DNA of 64,000 bases from an uncultured bacterium. GTDB taxonomy: Bacteria > Myxococcota_A > Polyangia > Polyangiales > Houyiibacteriaceae. Each line of letters begins with the position of its first letter. Within the stretch, counting starts at the first letter, position 1. A program made the translations under genes and the position numbers. Positions 43,314 to 51,751 of the stretch are shown here, in pieces. The stretch spans positions 146,890 to 210,889 of the forward strand of contig CALJDU010000049.1 of NCBI GenBank assembly GCA_938024995.1. The letters are read 5' to 3'. The notes under the pieces were generated by a model. That model had not been told where the DNA came from. It was given only the letters and a program-made list of their open reading frames with translations, and did no database searches.

Positions 43314-43319
43314 TAGCGT
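43314..43319 (+). promoter_or_regulatory. Candidate extended -10, leaderless start of the AgmX/PglI gene
   Basis: TGGTAGCGT resembles an extended -10 and ends 8 nt before the GTG at 43328. It supports that start. Confidence 0.4.
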
Positions 43320-43327
43320 TTCCGCGC

Positions 43328-44920
43328 GTGTCGCAGCCCTCCTCCGACTGGCTCTTTCGAGTCGCGTACTTCTGGAACGAGTCGATGCTCGAGGAGCGCA
43401 CCCTGCCCGCGCCGGAGATCGTCAAGCTCGGGGCGGACGAGATGTTCCCGCTTCCCGATGGGGTGGTCGGCGGCTCCTCCCTGCCGGTGTTCGCCCCGCG
43501 CGGCGCGGTCATGGAGCTCATCGCGACGGAGTCGGTCACTGGATGGGTCGTGAAGAATGGGCGTCGCCAAGCGATCGACCAGCTCGACGAACGGACCGAG
43601 ATCGCGCCGGGAGACTACGGGGTCGCGTGCATCGGTACGGTCGCGCTCTACTTCCAATGGGTCCCGCGAGGTCCCGCGTTTCCATCGAGCCTCCCGAAGA
43701 TCCCGCTTTCGCTCGTCGCCGGGGTCCTCTTCGCGTGCATGTTCGTCGGGAGCGCCGCTGCCCTCGCGATGGCCGAGCGCGGACCCGATCCGGACCGCTA
43801 CCACCTCGACCGCAGCTGGGTAACGCGTTTCGCCGGCAAGCTCCCGCGACGCGCGGTCATCGCAGCGGGTCGAGCCGGCGCACCGGGCATCGACATCGCC
43901 CACGGCCCCGCGACCCAACGCCCGCGTCGCCCACGGCTGTCGACCCGATCGGCGGACCAGTGGCTCGCCAACACGATGCGCGAGCGAGCGATCGGGCGAA
44001 CAAGCGGCGTTCAAAACGCAGACCCATTTGATCCCGCCTCCCTTGAAGCCACAAGGGCGTTGCTCGCGCGCGGAGGGGAACCGCTTCCCGTGAGCGCTCA
44101 AGAGACCGGTCCCGCCGCAGGCACGTCCGGGACACCAGGGGCATCAGGTTCGGTCTCTCCTGCCGCGGGCACATCGGGCACATCGGCCGCGGCGGCTGGC
44201 ATGGGCGGTGGTTCCGCAGGGTCGGGGACCTCAGTGGAGACAGGCACAACAGGGACAGGCACAACAGGGACAGGCACAACAGGGACAGGCACCGCGGGGA
44301 CAGGCACCGCGGGAACAAGCACCGCGGGAACAAGCACCGCAACTGCCGGCGCGCGGACCGCAACGCGCGTCACGAGGACTTCCGGAGCGGCGGGTTCAGC
44401 ACGGGCCACGCGCGTCGGCGGACGTGCCGCCGCCGGACGTGTGACACGACGCTCGCCGCGTTCGACCTCCGGCGCGGACGACCTGGATCCCGAGGATGAT
44501 CTTGATCCCGAAGACGACCTTGACGACGAAGACGACGATCTCGATCCCGAAGACGAAGACGACGAGGACATCGACGACGACCTTGACGAAGAGGATCGCG
44601 TGTACGAGCGAGAGCGAAGAGGCGGAAGCGCATCGGGGATGACCCTTGGTCGCTCGACCGTCGACCGTATCGTGCGGACCCATCGCGCCGCCGTGCAGTT
44701 CTGTTTTGAGCAAGCCCAAGAACGCGATCCCGATCTCGCCGGGCGGGTCCTCGCGACCTGGCGCGTGAACACCGACGGTTCGGTGGCCGCGGCGCGTATC
44801 GCGAGCTCATCATTGAACAGCCGTGGTGCCGAAGCCTGCATCGTGCGCCAGATCCGCCGCTGGCGCTTCCCGCGGCCCAGTTCGCAGACCCAGGCCTCGC
44901 ACACCTGGAGCTTTCGTTAG
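43328..44920 (+). CDS. AgmX/PglI C-terminal domain protein with low-complexity repeats
   Basis: A 530-residue protein from GTG at 43328; the open frame starts slightly earlier. Residues of about 1-110 are a conserved-looking N-domain. One membrane segment follows (IPLSLVAGVLFACMFVGSAAALAMA). The middle is low complexity: Thr/Gly repeats from a 15-bp DNA repeat, then a very acidic Asp/Glu block near residues 385-425. The C-terminal 90 residues have HRAAVQFCFEQAQERDPDLAGRV and EACIVRQIRRWRFPRP, the TonB-like AgmX/PglI domain named from myxobacterial gliding genes. It is likely an inner-membrane protein reaching into the periplasm. A gliding role is an inference by family. Confidence 0.85.
   Translation: MSQPSSDWLFRVAYFWNESMLEERTLPAPEIVKLGADEMFPLPDGVVGGSSLPVFAPRGAVMELIATESVTGWVVKNGRRQAIDQLDERTEIAPGDYGVACIGTVALYFQWVPRGPAFPSSLPKIPLSLVAGVLFACMFVGSAAALAMAERGPDPDRYHLDRSWVTRFAGKLPRRAVIAAGRAGAPGIDIAHGPATQRPRRPRLSTRSADQWLANTMRERAIGRTSGVQNADPFDPASLEATRALLARGGEPLPVSAQETGPAAGTSGTPGASGSVSPAAGTSGTSAAAAGMGGGSAGSGTSVETGTTGTGTTGTGTTGTGTAGTGTAGTSTAGTSTATAGARTATRVTRTSGAAGSARATRVGGRAAAGRVTRRSPRSTSGADDLDPEDDLDPEDDLDDEDDDLDPEDEDDEDIDDDLDEEDRVYERERRGGSASGMTLGRSTVDRIVRTHRAAVQFCFEQAQERDPDLAGRVLATWRVNTDGSVAAARIASSSLNSRGAEACIVRQIRRWRFPRPSSQTQASHTWSFR
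44239..44343 (+). repeat. 15-bp tandem repeat inside the AgmX/PglI gene
   Basis: Seven consecutive 15-bp units: three of GACAGGCACAACAGG type, two of GACAGGCACCGCGGG type and two of AACAAGCACCGCGGG type. They encode TGTTG and then TGTAG/TSTAG pentapeptides. The first three units are identical, suggesting recent copy-number change. Confidence 0.85.
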
Positions 44921-44931
44921 CCGCCGTCCGC

Positions 44932-45822
44932 CTACGCGGAGCCCCGGATGTGGCTCTCGAGAAACGTCACCACGGCCTTGGCCCGCGCGCGCGTGAGCGG
45001 CGCGTTGCTCACCTTCACCTCATGCGGCAGCGGCAGCACGCGCAGCGCCGACGCGGTGATGACGCTCGCACGAGCGGCCGACGGAGGGTTCGGCGCAGAG
45101 AAAGCGAGGATGTCACGCAGCGGGATCACCAGCGGGATCGCCGGCGCCAGATCTCCGCTCGCGTGAACCAGGACGCGGAGCTCCTCTGCGCCGACGATGT
45201 ACTCATGGCGTACCGTCTGACCGGTGATCGTCAGGACCTTAACCTGGTTGAGGAACCCCAAAAACTTCGGGAGCATCACGACCCAAGCGCACGACAGGAT
45301 CACGAGCGGTGTCATCAAGAGCCAGAGCGGTTGCGGCCTTTGTACGCGCTCGAAGCTCACCACCGTTTGGTCGACATCGCCCGCGACCCGCTCCACCGAA
45401 AAGCCCGCCTCCCGCAACGCCGTGACCGGGCTCGGCGTCGACCCCTCGCGGTATCCATCCACGGGCGCTGACGGCTGCGCGTTCGCGCGGAGAAAGTCAC
45501 GCGCGGGCCAGCGCTCGACGAGGATCTTCTCTCGCATCAGCGTGTCCGCGACGACGTAGCGCTCGACCCCCACGTTCGCTCGCCGCGCCGCCACGAACAC
45601 CCGCGGCCAGAGATACGCCGTGATCGGCTTGGGGTTGGGGTGCAGGGTCTCGCGACGGGTCTCTCCGTTCGCCGCGACCCAGTCGATGTGCGCGCTGTGG
45701 GGACGCTGCTCTTCGCTGAACGTCCCTTTCCGAAACAAGGTCACGCGCAGCGCGACCGCACCCACTGGCGCCGCCCCGAGGAACGCCTCCAGCTTCGCGC
45801 GCGACTTGGGCTTGTCCTTCAC
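44932..45822 (-). CDS. Membrane protein of unknown function, last gene of the kinase operon
   Basis: A 296-residue protein. GTG at 45822 is chosen because it overlaps the TGA of the upstream kinase gene (GTGA). The N-terminal half is soluble (LEAFLGAAPVGAVALRVTLFRKG). A hydrophobic stretch WLLMTPLVILSCAWVVMLPKFLGFL spans the membrane, and the C-terminal half is a soluble region with EYIVGAEELRVLVHASGDLAPAIPLVIPLRDIL. I recognise no family. Coupled translation suggests it belongs to the same signalling unit as the two kinases. Confidence 0.7.
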   Translation of the reverse strand: MKDKPKSRAKLEAFLGAAPVGAVALRVTLFRKGTFSEEQRPHSAHIDWVAANGETRRETLHPNPKPITAYLWPRVFVAARRANVGVERYVVADTLMREKILVERWPARDFLRANAQPSAPVDGYREGSTPSPVTALREAGFSVERVAGDVDQTVVSFERVQRPQPLWLLMTPLVILSCAWVVMLPKFLGFLNQVKVLTITGQTVRHEYIVGAEELRVLVHASGDLAPAIPLVIPLRDILAFSAPNPPSAARASVITASALRVLPLPHEVKVSNAPLTRARAKAVVTFLESHIRGSA

Positions 45823-47603
45823 GGCGCCGCGCGTCTCAAGAGCGCTTCGCGGACCGCCGCGAGCAGCTCCACGCGAGAATAAGGTTTGCAAAGAAAAACC
45901 AAAGACGAATCGGTCTCGACGGTCGCGTCGCCGTCTACCTGAACCTGCGCCGCGTCGCGTTCGTTTCCGAGCTCTCGCAAAGCGTCGTGCTCCGCGATGA
46001 CGACGTCATACCCCGCTCGAAGCGCTTCCCAACGCGACGCTGTGCTCACGACATAGCCGGCGTCCGCCAGCGTCGCTCCCGCGAGCTCGCGCACCTCCGC
46101 GTCGCGCTCCACCAACGCGACCTGCGCTCCCGCGGCGCGGGTCGAGATATCGGAAGGCATCTTTGGGACCTCGGTCGCGTCTTGGTCGCTCAAGGGCAAG
46201 ACAACGCGGAAGACGCTGCCCTCACCTTGCACGCTCTCGACCTCCACGCGCCCACCGTTGGACTCCGCGATGCTGTAGACCGTCGCCAGGCCGAGCCCCG
46301 TGCTCGCGGACTTCTTCGTGACGAAGCGGTCGAAGATGCGTACGACATCGTCCGGGTCGATCCCCACTCCGTCGTCCCCCACCGACACGATGACCTCATC
46401 GCCCGCGATTGCCATGTCGACCGAGATCGCTCCCCGCCCCACGATCGCGTCACGCGCGTTCGCGACCAGGTTCACGACGACCTGCTCCAGCTGGGTCAGC
46501 TGCAGCGCGATGTGCGCGCGCTCCGAGGCGTGAACGTTGACCTCTATCTCGGGTCCGGCGAGCCGACCGAGCAGCGGGGCGAGATCGGAGAGCGCGCTCT
46601 GAAGCTCGACGATCTGTGGTGCCGCGCTCTGCCCTTGATCGAACGCGAGCAGCTGTCGACTGAGGAGCGCTCCGCGACGGGCCGCCGAGTCGACGATCTC
46701 GAAGCCTCGCTGGAGCTTCTCGGATTCCGTCCCATCGGTCGCGCGCCGGGTCCGCAGAAGAATCGCGGTCAAGAGGTCACAGAACTCACGCGCGACCCCC
46801 GCCGCCAGTCGCCCGATCGACGCCAAGCGCTGCGCGTGCCTCAGCTCCGCTTGCAGCGCGAGCTCTTCGTCGCTCGGACGCGCGACGTCTTCGCGCGCCA
46901 CGAAGACGTACCCTCGCTCGCCGTACCCTTTGAGCGCGCCAGTAAACCTCACGACCTGAGTGCCACGGGTCACGTCGACCAAGAAGCGCGCGGAGGGAGA
47001 GGTCGGCGCGGTGGGCAAGAGCGCCGGGAGTGACGTCCCATAGACCTCCGCGTCCCAACCGAAGAGACGCTCCGCGGCCGGGTTCACCTCGGTCACGCGC
47101 AGCGCGCGATCGAGGATCGCGATCGGGTGCGACGAGTGGCGAAACACGAGCTCGAACCGCTCCGTGAGCCGGAGCAGCTCACCCGCGCGATCGCGTTCGT
47201 CCTCGAGCTCCTCTCGACAGGTGAGCAAGCCGGAGACGGTCCCGTCGCGTCCACGGACGACCCGACGCGTCGTTCGGAGGAGAACCTCGCGGCGACCGAT
47301 CTTCACTCGCTTCGTCTTCGCGCCCAGGTCCGCGCCGGCGAGCGTGGCGTAGCTCTCCGCGAGTTCCTGACGGCGATCCGCGGGCCAAAAGAGCTCCCCG
47401 AGGGTTCCGCCCAAGACCGCGTCGCGACCGAGCGCGCCCAGCTGCGCGACCGCTTCGGCGTTCACCGCCACGACGACACCTCGCATATCCGTCTCTAAGA
47501 TCCCCACCGGCAAGGCGCGAAACAAGGTCGCGCGGATCGCGCGGGCGCTCTGCGCGCGTGACTGTAGCGCGGCGAGCTCTCGCATCTGTTCCTTTTCGTT
47601 CAC
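45819..47603 (-). CDS. Degenerate hybrid histidine kinase (His and Asp phosphorylation sites lost)
   Basis: A 594-residue cytoplasmic protein with two PAS-like domains (about residues 25-130 and 150-240), a dimerisation helix pair, an ATPase domain and a receiver-like end. The H-box, normally AHDFNN, reads AREFCD, with Arg272 in place of the phosphorylated His. The ATPase domain is intact: VNLVANARDA (N box), GDDGVGIDPDD and TGLGLATVYSIA. In the receiver the phosphoacceptor Asp aligns with Glu538 (DVVIAEHD) and one of the acidic pair is Arg (VERDAE); Lys573 (FLCKPY) remains. It appears to be a pseudokinase that may modulate the intact paralogue upstream. GTG start overlaps that gene's stop. 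Confidence 0.85.
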   Translation of the reverse strand: MNEKEQMRELAALQSRAQSARAIRATLFRALPVGILETDMRGVVVAVNAEAVAQLGALGRDAVLGGTLGELFWPADRRQELAESYATLAGADLGAKTKRVKIGRREVLLRTTRRVVRGRDGTVSGLLTCREELEDERDRAGELLRLTERFELVFRHSSHPIAILDRALRVTEVNPAAERLFGWDAEVYGTSLPALLPTAPTSPSARFLVDVTRGTQVVRFTGALKGYGERGYVFVAREDVARPSDEELALQAELRHAQRLASIGRLAAGVAREFCDLLTAILLRTRRATDGTESEKLQRGFEIVDSAARRGALLSRQLLAFDQGQSAAPQIVELQSALSDLAPLLGRLAGPEIEVNVHASERAHIALQLTQLEQVVVNLVANARDAIVGRGAISVDMAIAGDEVIVSVGDDGVGIDPDDVVRIFDRFVTKKSASTGLGLATVYSIAESNGGRVEVESVQGEGSVFRVVLPLSDQDATEVPKMPSDISTRAAGAQVALVERDAEVRELAGATLADAGYVVSTASRWEALRAGYDVVIAEHDALRELGNERDAAQVQVDGDATVETDSSLVFLCKPYSRVELLAAVREALLRRAAP

Positions 47604-49426
47604 GCGCGAGCCGTCCGAACCGCGCGCTCAATCGCCGCGACCAGCTGCGCGCGCGCGAATGGTTTCGAGAGAAACGCGGCCCTCAGCTCATCTCGGTTTC
47701 CGTAGGGCGCGTAACCGCTCATCAACACCGCGGGGAGCTCGGGGCTCTTCTTTCGAAGCGCGTCCAGCAACGCGAAGCCATCCGTTCCCGGCATCATCAC
47801 GTCCGACACCAGAGCGTCGAAGCCGTCGTGCGCTTCCCACTGACGCAGCGCTTCACCAGCGTCACGGGCCGCGACGACGTCGTAGCCAAGGTGCTGAAGC
47901 GTATACCGAACCAGCGCGCGCACCCGCTCGTCATCTTCAACCAACAACACGGTGTGGATCGACGCTTCGCCCGCGACGGGTTCGTCGTCCACGGTCGGAG
48001 CGCGAGAACACGGGAGCTGGACCGCAAAGATCGAGCCGCCGCCGGGCCGCGGCGTCAGCGTGACCTGCCCGCCGACTTGCTCCACGATCCCCTTCACCAT
48101 CGCGAGCCCGAGCCCCGACCGAGCCGCGTCTTGGCGGGTCGTGAACAGCGGCTCGAAGACACGAACCCGTAGCGCGGCGGGGATCCCCTCCCCTTCGTCC
48201 TCGACCGAGACGCTGACCACGTCGCCCGCGACCGCGCTCGCGATCCGCACAGGGCGCGCGTCGTCACTCGCGTCACGCGCATTCGTCACCAGGTTGACGA
48301 TCACCTGCTCAAAAAGCGTCCGATCGATCCGCACCTGCGCCTCGTCCGCGTCGAGCGTGAGGTGCAGGCGCGAGGTCGTCGAGGTGGCCGTCATTAACAT
48401 GGGCGCCAAGCGCGCGAGCACATCATCGACGACGACGCGCTTCGGATCGCCCGTGTCCTTGCGGCTGAACGTCAACAACTGACGCGTCAATCGAGCGCCG
48501 CGTCGCGCGCTCGCTTCCAGTTTCGCGATCTCCTCGGCGAGCGCGTCGTCCGTCGGCCCCAAGTAGCGCCGCGAGATCACGCACTGGCTGATGATCACGG
48601 TGAGCAGGTTGTTGAAGTCATGCGCGACGATCCCTGCGAAGCGCCCGAGATCGCGATCCTCCGAAAATGCGAGCTGTTCCTCAAGCTCCAAGCGGCGCCG
48701 CTCCGCTTCGATCTCTCCTCGAAGGTCTCGCATCATGACCAAGCTCTCCGCGCCCGTGAGCGGGAACACGCGCGCGCTGAGATCAACCTCGGCGCCGGAC
48801 ACGAGCGCGACGCATCGAGTGGGCGCTTCGTCCCGTGGTTCCTCTCCGGGTCGAAAGAGCTCGCTCAAGAACCGGACTGGCGGCGTCTCGGCTTTCGCTG
48901 CGCGGTTTCGCTCGCCGACCACACCGCTCGCGTCACAGATCACGATCCACTCCGAGAGAAGCCGCGTGATCGTCTGATAGCGGGCTCGCGCGAGCACAAC
49001 TTGTTGCGACAGCGAGGCCCGATCGGCGGTGCGCACGTGCGCGCTGATGACGCCGCGCACCTCACCGTCAAGCGAGAGCGCGAACTTGGACGTGCGCATC
49101 CATTGACGGGAGCCCGCGGCGCCGGTCACGGGTTCGACATACTCGATTCGATCCTCGCCCGTGGAGAGCACGGCGCGGTCGTCCGCGAGATAGAGATCAG
49201 CGTGCTCGGACCAACGAAGGGTCGCGTCGGTCCGGCCGACCAGCTCCTCGCGTCGGCACTCCGCGAACTCGGCGAACTTCCCGTTCCCGCCGCGGTAACA
49301 CCCGTCGCGATCGCGCCAACTGATCGCGTAAGGCACGGTCTCCATCAGCGCCTCGAGCTCCCGCTCGGCGTCCTCCGCATCGCGACGCGCGCGGGCGAGC
49401 TCTTGACTGAGCGCGTCGTCGCTCAC
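47600..49426 (-). CDS. Hybrid sensor histidine kinase with receiver domain
   Basis: A 608-residue kinase from GTG at 49426, which overlaps the stop of the glycosidase gene (GTGA). Two PAS-like domains occupy about residues 25-130 and 145-240. The H-box is FAGIVAHDFNNLLTVI with His269. The ATPase domain has VNLVTNARDA, VEDEGEGIP and SGLGLAMVKGI. The receiver has LLVEDDERVR, the phosphoacceptor Asp542 in ALVSDVMMPGTDG, and Lys588 in FLSKPF. No membrane segment is present, so it is a cytoplasmic sensor. There is no DNA-binding partner next door. The downstream gene is a degenerate copy of it. Confidence 0.9.
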   Translation of the reverse strand: MSDDALSQELARARRDAEDAERELEALMETVPYAISWRDRDGCYRGGNGKFAEFAECRREELVGRTDATLRWSEHADLYLADDRAVLSTGEDRIEYVEPVTGAAGSRQWMRTSKFALSLDGEVRGVISAHVRTADRASLSQQVVLARARYQTITRLLSEWIVICDASGVVGERNRAAKAETPPVRFLSELFRPGEEPRDEAPTRCVALVSGAEVDLSARVFPLTGAESLVMMRDLRGEIEAERRRLELEEQLAFSEDRDLGRFAGIVAHDFNNLLTVIISQCVISRRYLGPTDDALAEEIAKLEASARRGARLTRQLLTFSRKDTGDPKRVVVDDVLARLAPMLMTATSTTSRLHLTLDADEAQVRIDRTLFEQVIVNLVTNARDASDDARPVRIASAVAGDVVSVSVEDEGEGIPAALRVRVFEPLFTTRQDAARSGLGLAMVKGIVEQVGGQVTLTPRPGGGSIFAVQLPCSRAPTVDDEPVAGEASIHTVLLVEDDERVRALVRYTLQHLGYDVVAARDAGEALRQWEAHDGFDALVSDVMMPGTDGFALLDALRKKSPELPAVLMSGYAPYGNRDELRAAFLSKPFARAQLVAAIERAVRTARA

Positions 49427-50592
49427 CTCATCCGCTCCGCGTGCGCCGCGATCAGGTCGACATACTTGTTCGCCGGATCTGCCAGATCGCTTTCGTCGAA
49501 ATACGAGAACGTGAACCGGTCCCACGCAGGAGGGCGTCGATCAGGAACGAAGAGCCACGGAAACGCCCCCGCGACGACGCCCCGTTCAGCCAACGCGAGC
49601 CAGCGCGCATAGACTTCGCGACGTGAAGAGAGCGGGAGGGTCGCGCGCTCTGGAAAGTCGTCGTCGTTGACGAGCCCGAACTCGCCCACGATGAGCGGCT
49701 TCTGGAGCTCGGCCGCGACCCGCGCGTGGCTCTCGATCCAAGCGGTACCGATCGCTTCCGCGTTCTCCGCCGTGGCGCCCCAGGACTCCGGGTACACGTG
49801 GACGCTCGCGAAATCGACGAGCGCGGTGTTCTCGCGAAACGAGATGCCTTTGGATCCGTTCACCGGCCAAGCTCCGACCTCCGCGTGGAGGTACGCGATG
49901 TCGGGATCCACCTGATCGCCTGCGAGCTCGTAGCGGTCGTACCCAGACTCCCCAGTACCGACCAGTTGCTTCGCAGACGTGCGCACCGCGACGCTCATCT
50001 CTTGAACCCAGTCACGAACGACGTCAGCCGTCGAGCCTTCTCCGCGCGGCTCGTTCATCAGCTCCCACCCGAACACAGCCTCGGCCTCGCCGTAGCGGAC
50101 GCCGGTCACCGAGCTCACGCGGGCGAGCACCGTCTCCACATGTTCACGGAAGTGATCGCGAATCGCGCGCTCTTGAAAAAACGCGCCCCTCGCTCCTTTG
50201 CCGTCCGTCGGGAGCCCTGCCCAGCGCAGGTACTGGTCGACGCCGCCGTAGTCTTTCCAATAGTTCGAGAGCACCAAGAGGAGCGTGAGCCCGTGCTCCG
50301 CCGCCCGCGCGATCACGTGGTCCAAGGCGCGGAAGCCGATCTCGTCATAGACCCCTCTCGCGCGCTGCAAGCAGATGTCGCCGTCCGGGGTATCGAGACA
50401 CGCGAGCGCGCGCACCACCGTCACCCCGAGCCGCTTGAGCTTCATGAAGACCTCATCCACGGTCGTCGGCGCTTCGCCGCGCGAGAGCTCGCGCGCGGTC
50501 TCGTCGAGCAGGTAATAGGCGTTCATCCCGATGACGGGGAAGCGAACCCCCGCACGCGAGAACCCCTCCGCGTTCGCGACGACAAAAGCCAC
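49423..50592 (-). CDS. GH5-like glycoside hydrolase (mannanase/cellulase clan), apparently cytoplasmic
   Basis: About 389 residues from GTG at 50592; the start is uncertain because the frame is open to 50730. The family core is RFPVIGMNAYYLLDE, VTVVRALACLD, FGWELMNEPRGEG with the acid/base Glu181, FASVHVYPESW, and LIVGEFGLVN with the nucleophile Glu304. This is the pattern of GH5 endo-beta-mannanases. No signal peptide is seen from any plausible start, which is odd for a polysaccharide hydrolase. Its stop overlaps the kinase gene start, placing an enzyme at the head of a signalling operon. Confidence 0.82.
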   Translation of the reverse strand: MAFVVANAEGFSRAGVRFPVIGMNAYYLLDETARELSRGEAPTTVDEVFMKLKRLGVTVVRALACLDTPDGDICLQRARGVYDEIGFRALDHVIARAAEHGLTLLLVLSNYWKDYGGVDQYLRWAGLPTDGKGARGAFFQERAIRDHFREHVETVLARVSSVTGVRYGEAEAVFGWELMNEPRGEGSTADVVRDWVQEMSVAVRTSAKQLVGTGESGYDRYELAGDQVDPDIAYLHAEVGAWPVNGSKGISFRENTALVDFASVHVYPESWGATAENAEAIGTAWIESHARVAAELQKPLIVGEFGLVNDDDFPERATLPLSSRREVYARWLALAERGVVAGAFPWLFVPDRRPPAWDRFTFSYFDESDLADPANKYVDLIAAHAERMR

Positions 50593-50633
50593 GGGCGCAG
50601 TTTGCCCGGAGCGCTCCACAGAGTCGACCCCGA

Positions 50634-51749
50634 CTACCGCGCCGTAAGCTCGACGGACGGGTGAACCTCGACCTGTCCGTCGAGCACCGGGAGAACGCTC
50701 TCGTCCGCGTCGAGGCGGGCGAGGATCCACGCGAGCACGTAGGTGTCGATCACGCGCTGCTCCTCCGCGAAGTCATGCACCTCGCTGCACTCGATAAACC
50801 CACCAAGCCCAGCGAGACACGCATCCGTGAACGAGTTGTGGGCGCCGCCGAGCCAATTCCACCGCAGGTCGTCGTCACCGCGAAGCGACGTCCAGTAGGC
50901 GTCGTCGCCCGCGGAGCCCGCCGGGTGGCCGTCTCCCTCCGCGACCATCTGGAACACCGGCACGTTAACCTCGGCGACGCCGGACCCGAAGAGCGGTTGA
51001 TCGCCCGCTGCCATCGAGACCAGCGTCACGATCCGCGGGTCGGCTCGGCTCGCCCTGAAGATCGCTTCGGCGTCGCTGTCGAGCTCCGAGCAGTAGCCGC
51101 TCGAACCCGTCCCCGCTTCACACAACGCGCGAGCACCGTCGACGTCGTAGCGCGCTCCGGCCATCGCGTAACCCGTGTAGCCACCGAAGCTGTGACCCAT
51201 CATCACGACCTGGCCGTTGGGGACGCCCGAGAGGAGGTCGTCGCTCGGCAGTCCTTCGATGCTGTCGAGCGCCGCTTGGATGTCGAACGAACGGAGGTAG
51301 TAAATCTCAGTGAGCCTCACGTCTCCTTCGATGAAGGTGTTCCCGGTGTGCATCGGCGCGAGCACCATGAAGCCGTGGGACGCGAGATGTTCCATGATGA
51401 ACGCGCTGTTCTGCGCGTAGCCTTGGTGACCATGTGAGAAGATCACGATGTCGCGCGCCGGCTCTGGGTCAGCGAAGAGGATCGCGCGCTCACTGATCCC
51501 GAGGAAGTAGCGGGCGCCAGGACCTTCAGTGGCGCGCGTCGGGTACCAAATCGCGAGCTCGAACTCGCGGTCGCCGTCGCCATCGGGTCGCGCGTAGACG
51601 ACATCGCGCGTCACGTAGCCGACGCCAAACTCGCCGGGTTCCCCGAGCTCGATGGCTCGCTCCTCTGGCGTCTTCGGTTCCTCTCCACAAGCGAGCAAGA
51701 ACGAGGAAGCGATCGCGACGAGGAGGAGGAACGCGCGAAGGGATCGCAC
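50634..51749 (-). CDS. Alpha/beta hydrolase lipoprotein, PAF-acetylhydrolase-like
   Basis: A 371-residue lipoprotein: the signal MRSLRAFLLLVAIASSFLLAC has Cys21. The hydrolase core has FELAIWYPT, IVIFSHGHQGYAQNSAF (oxyanion), VVMMGHSFGGYTGYAMAG (nucleophile Ser in GHSFG) and GGAHNSFTD (His). The arrangement resembles platelet-activating-factor acetylhydrolase and dienelactone-hydrolase-type esterases. The GTG start lies 2 nt after the stop of the acylase gene, so the two lipoproteins are co-expressed. The likely site is the outer membrane or cell surface. Confidence 0.85.
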   Translation of the reverse strand: MRSLRAFLLLVAIASSFLLACGEEPKTPEERAIELGEPGEFGVGYVTRDVVYARPDGDGDREFELAIWYPTRATEGPGARYFLGISERAILFADPEPARDIVIFSHGHQGYAQNSAFIMEHLASHGFMVLAPMHTGNTFIEGDVRLTEIYYLRSFDIQAALDSIEGLPSDDLLSGVPNGQVVMMGHSFGGYTGYAMAGARYDVDGARALCEAGTGSSGYCSELDSDAEAIFRASRADPRIVTLVSMAAGDQPLFGSGVAEVNVPVFQMVAEGDGHPAGSAGDDAYWTSLRGDDDLRWNWLGGAHNSFTDACLAGLGGFIECSEVHDFAEEQRVIDTYVLAWILARLDADESVLPVLDGQVEVHPSVELTAR

Positions 51750-51751
51750 GC

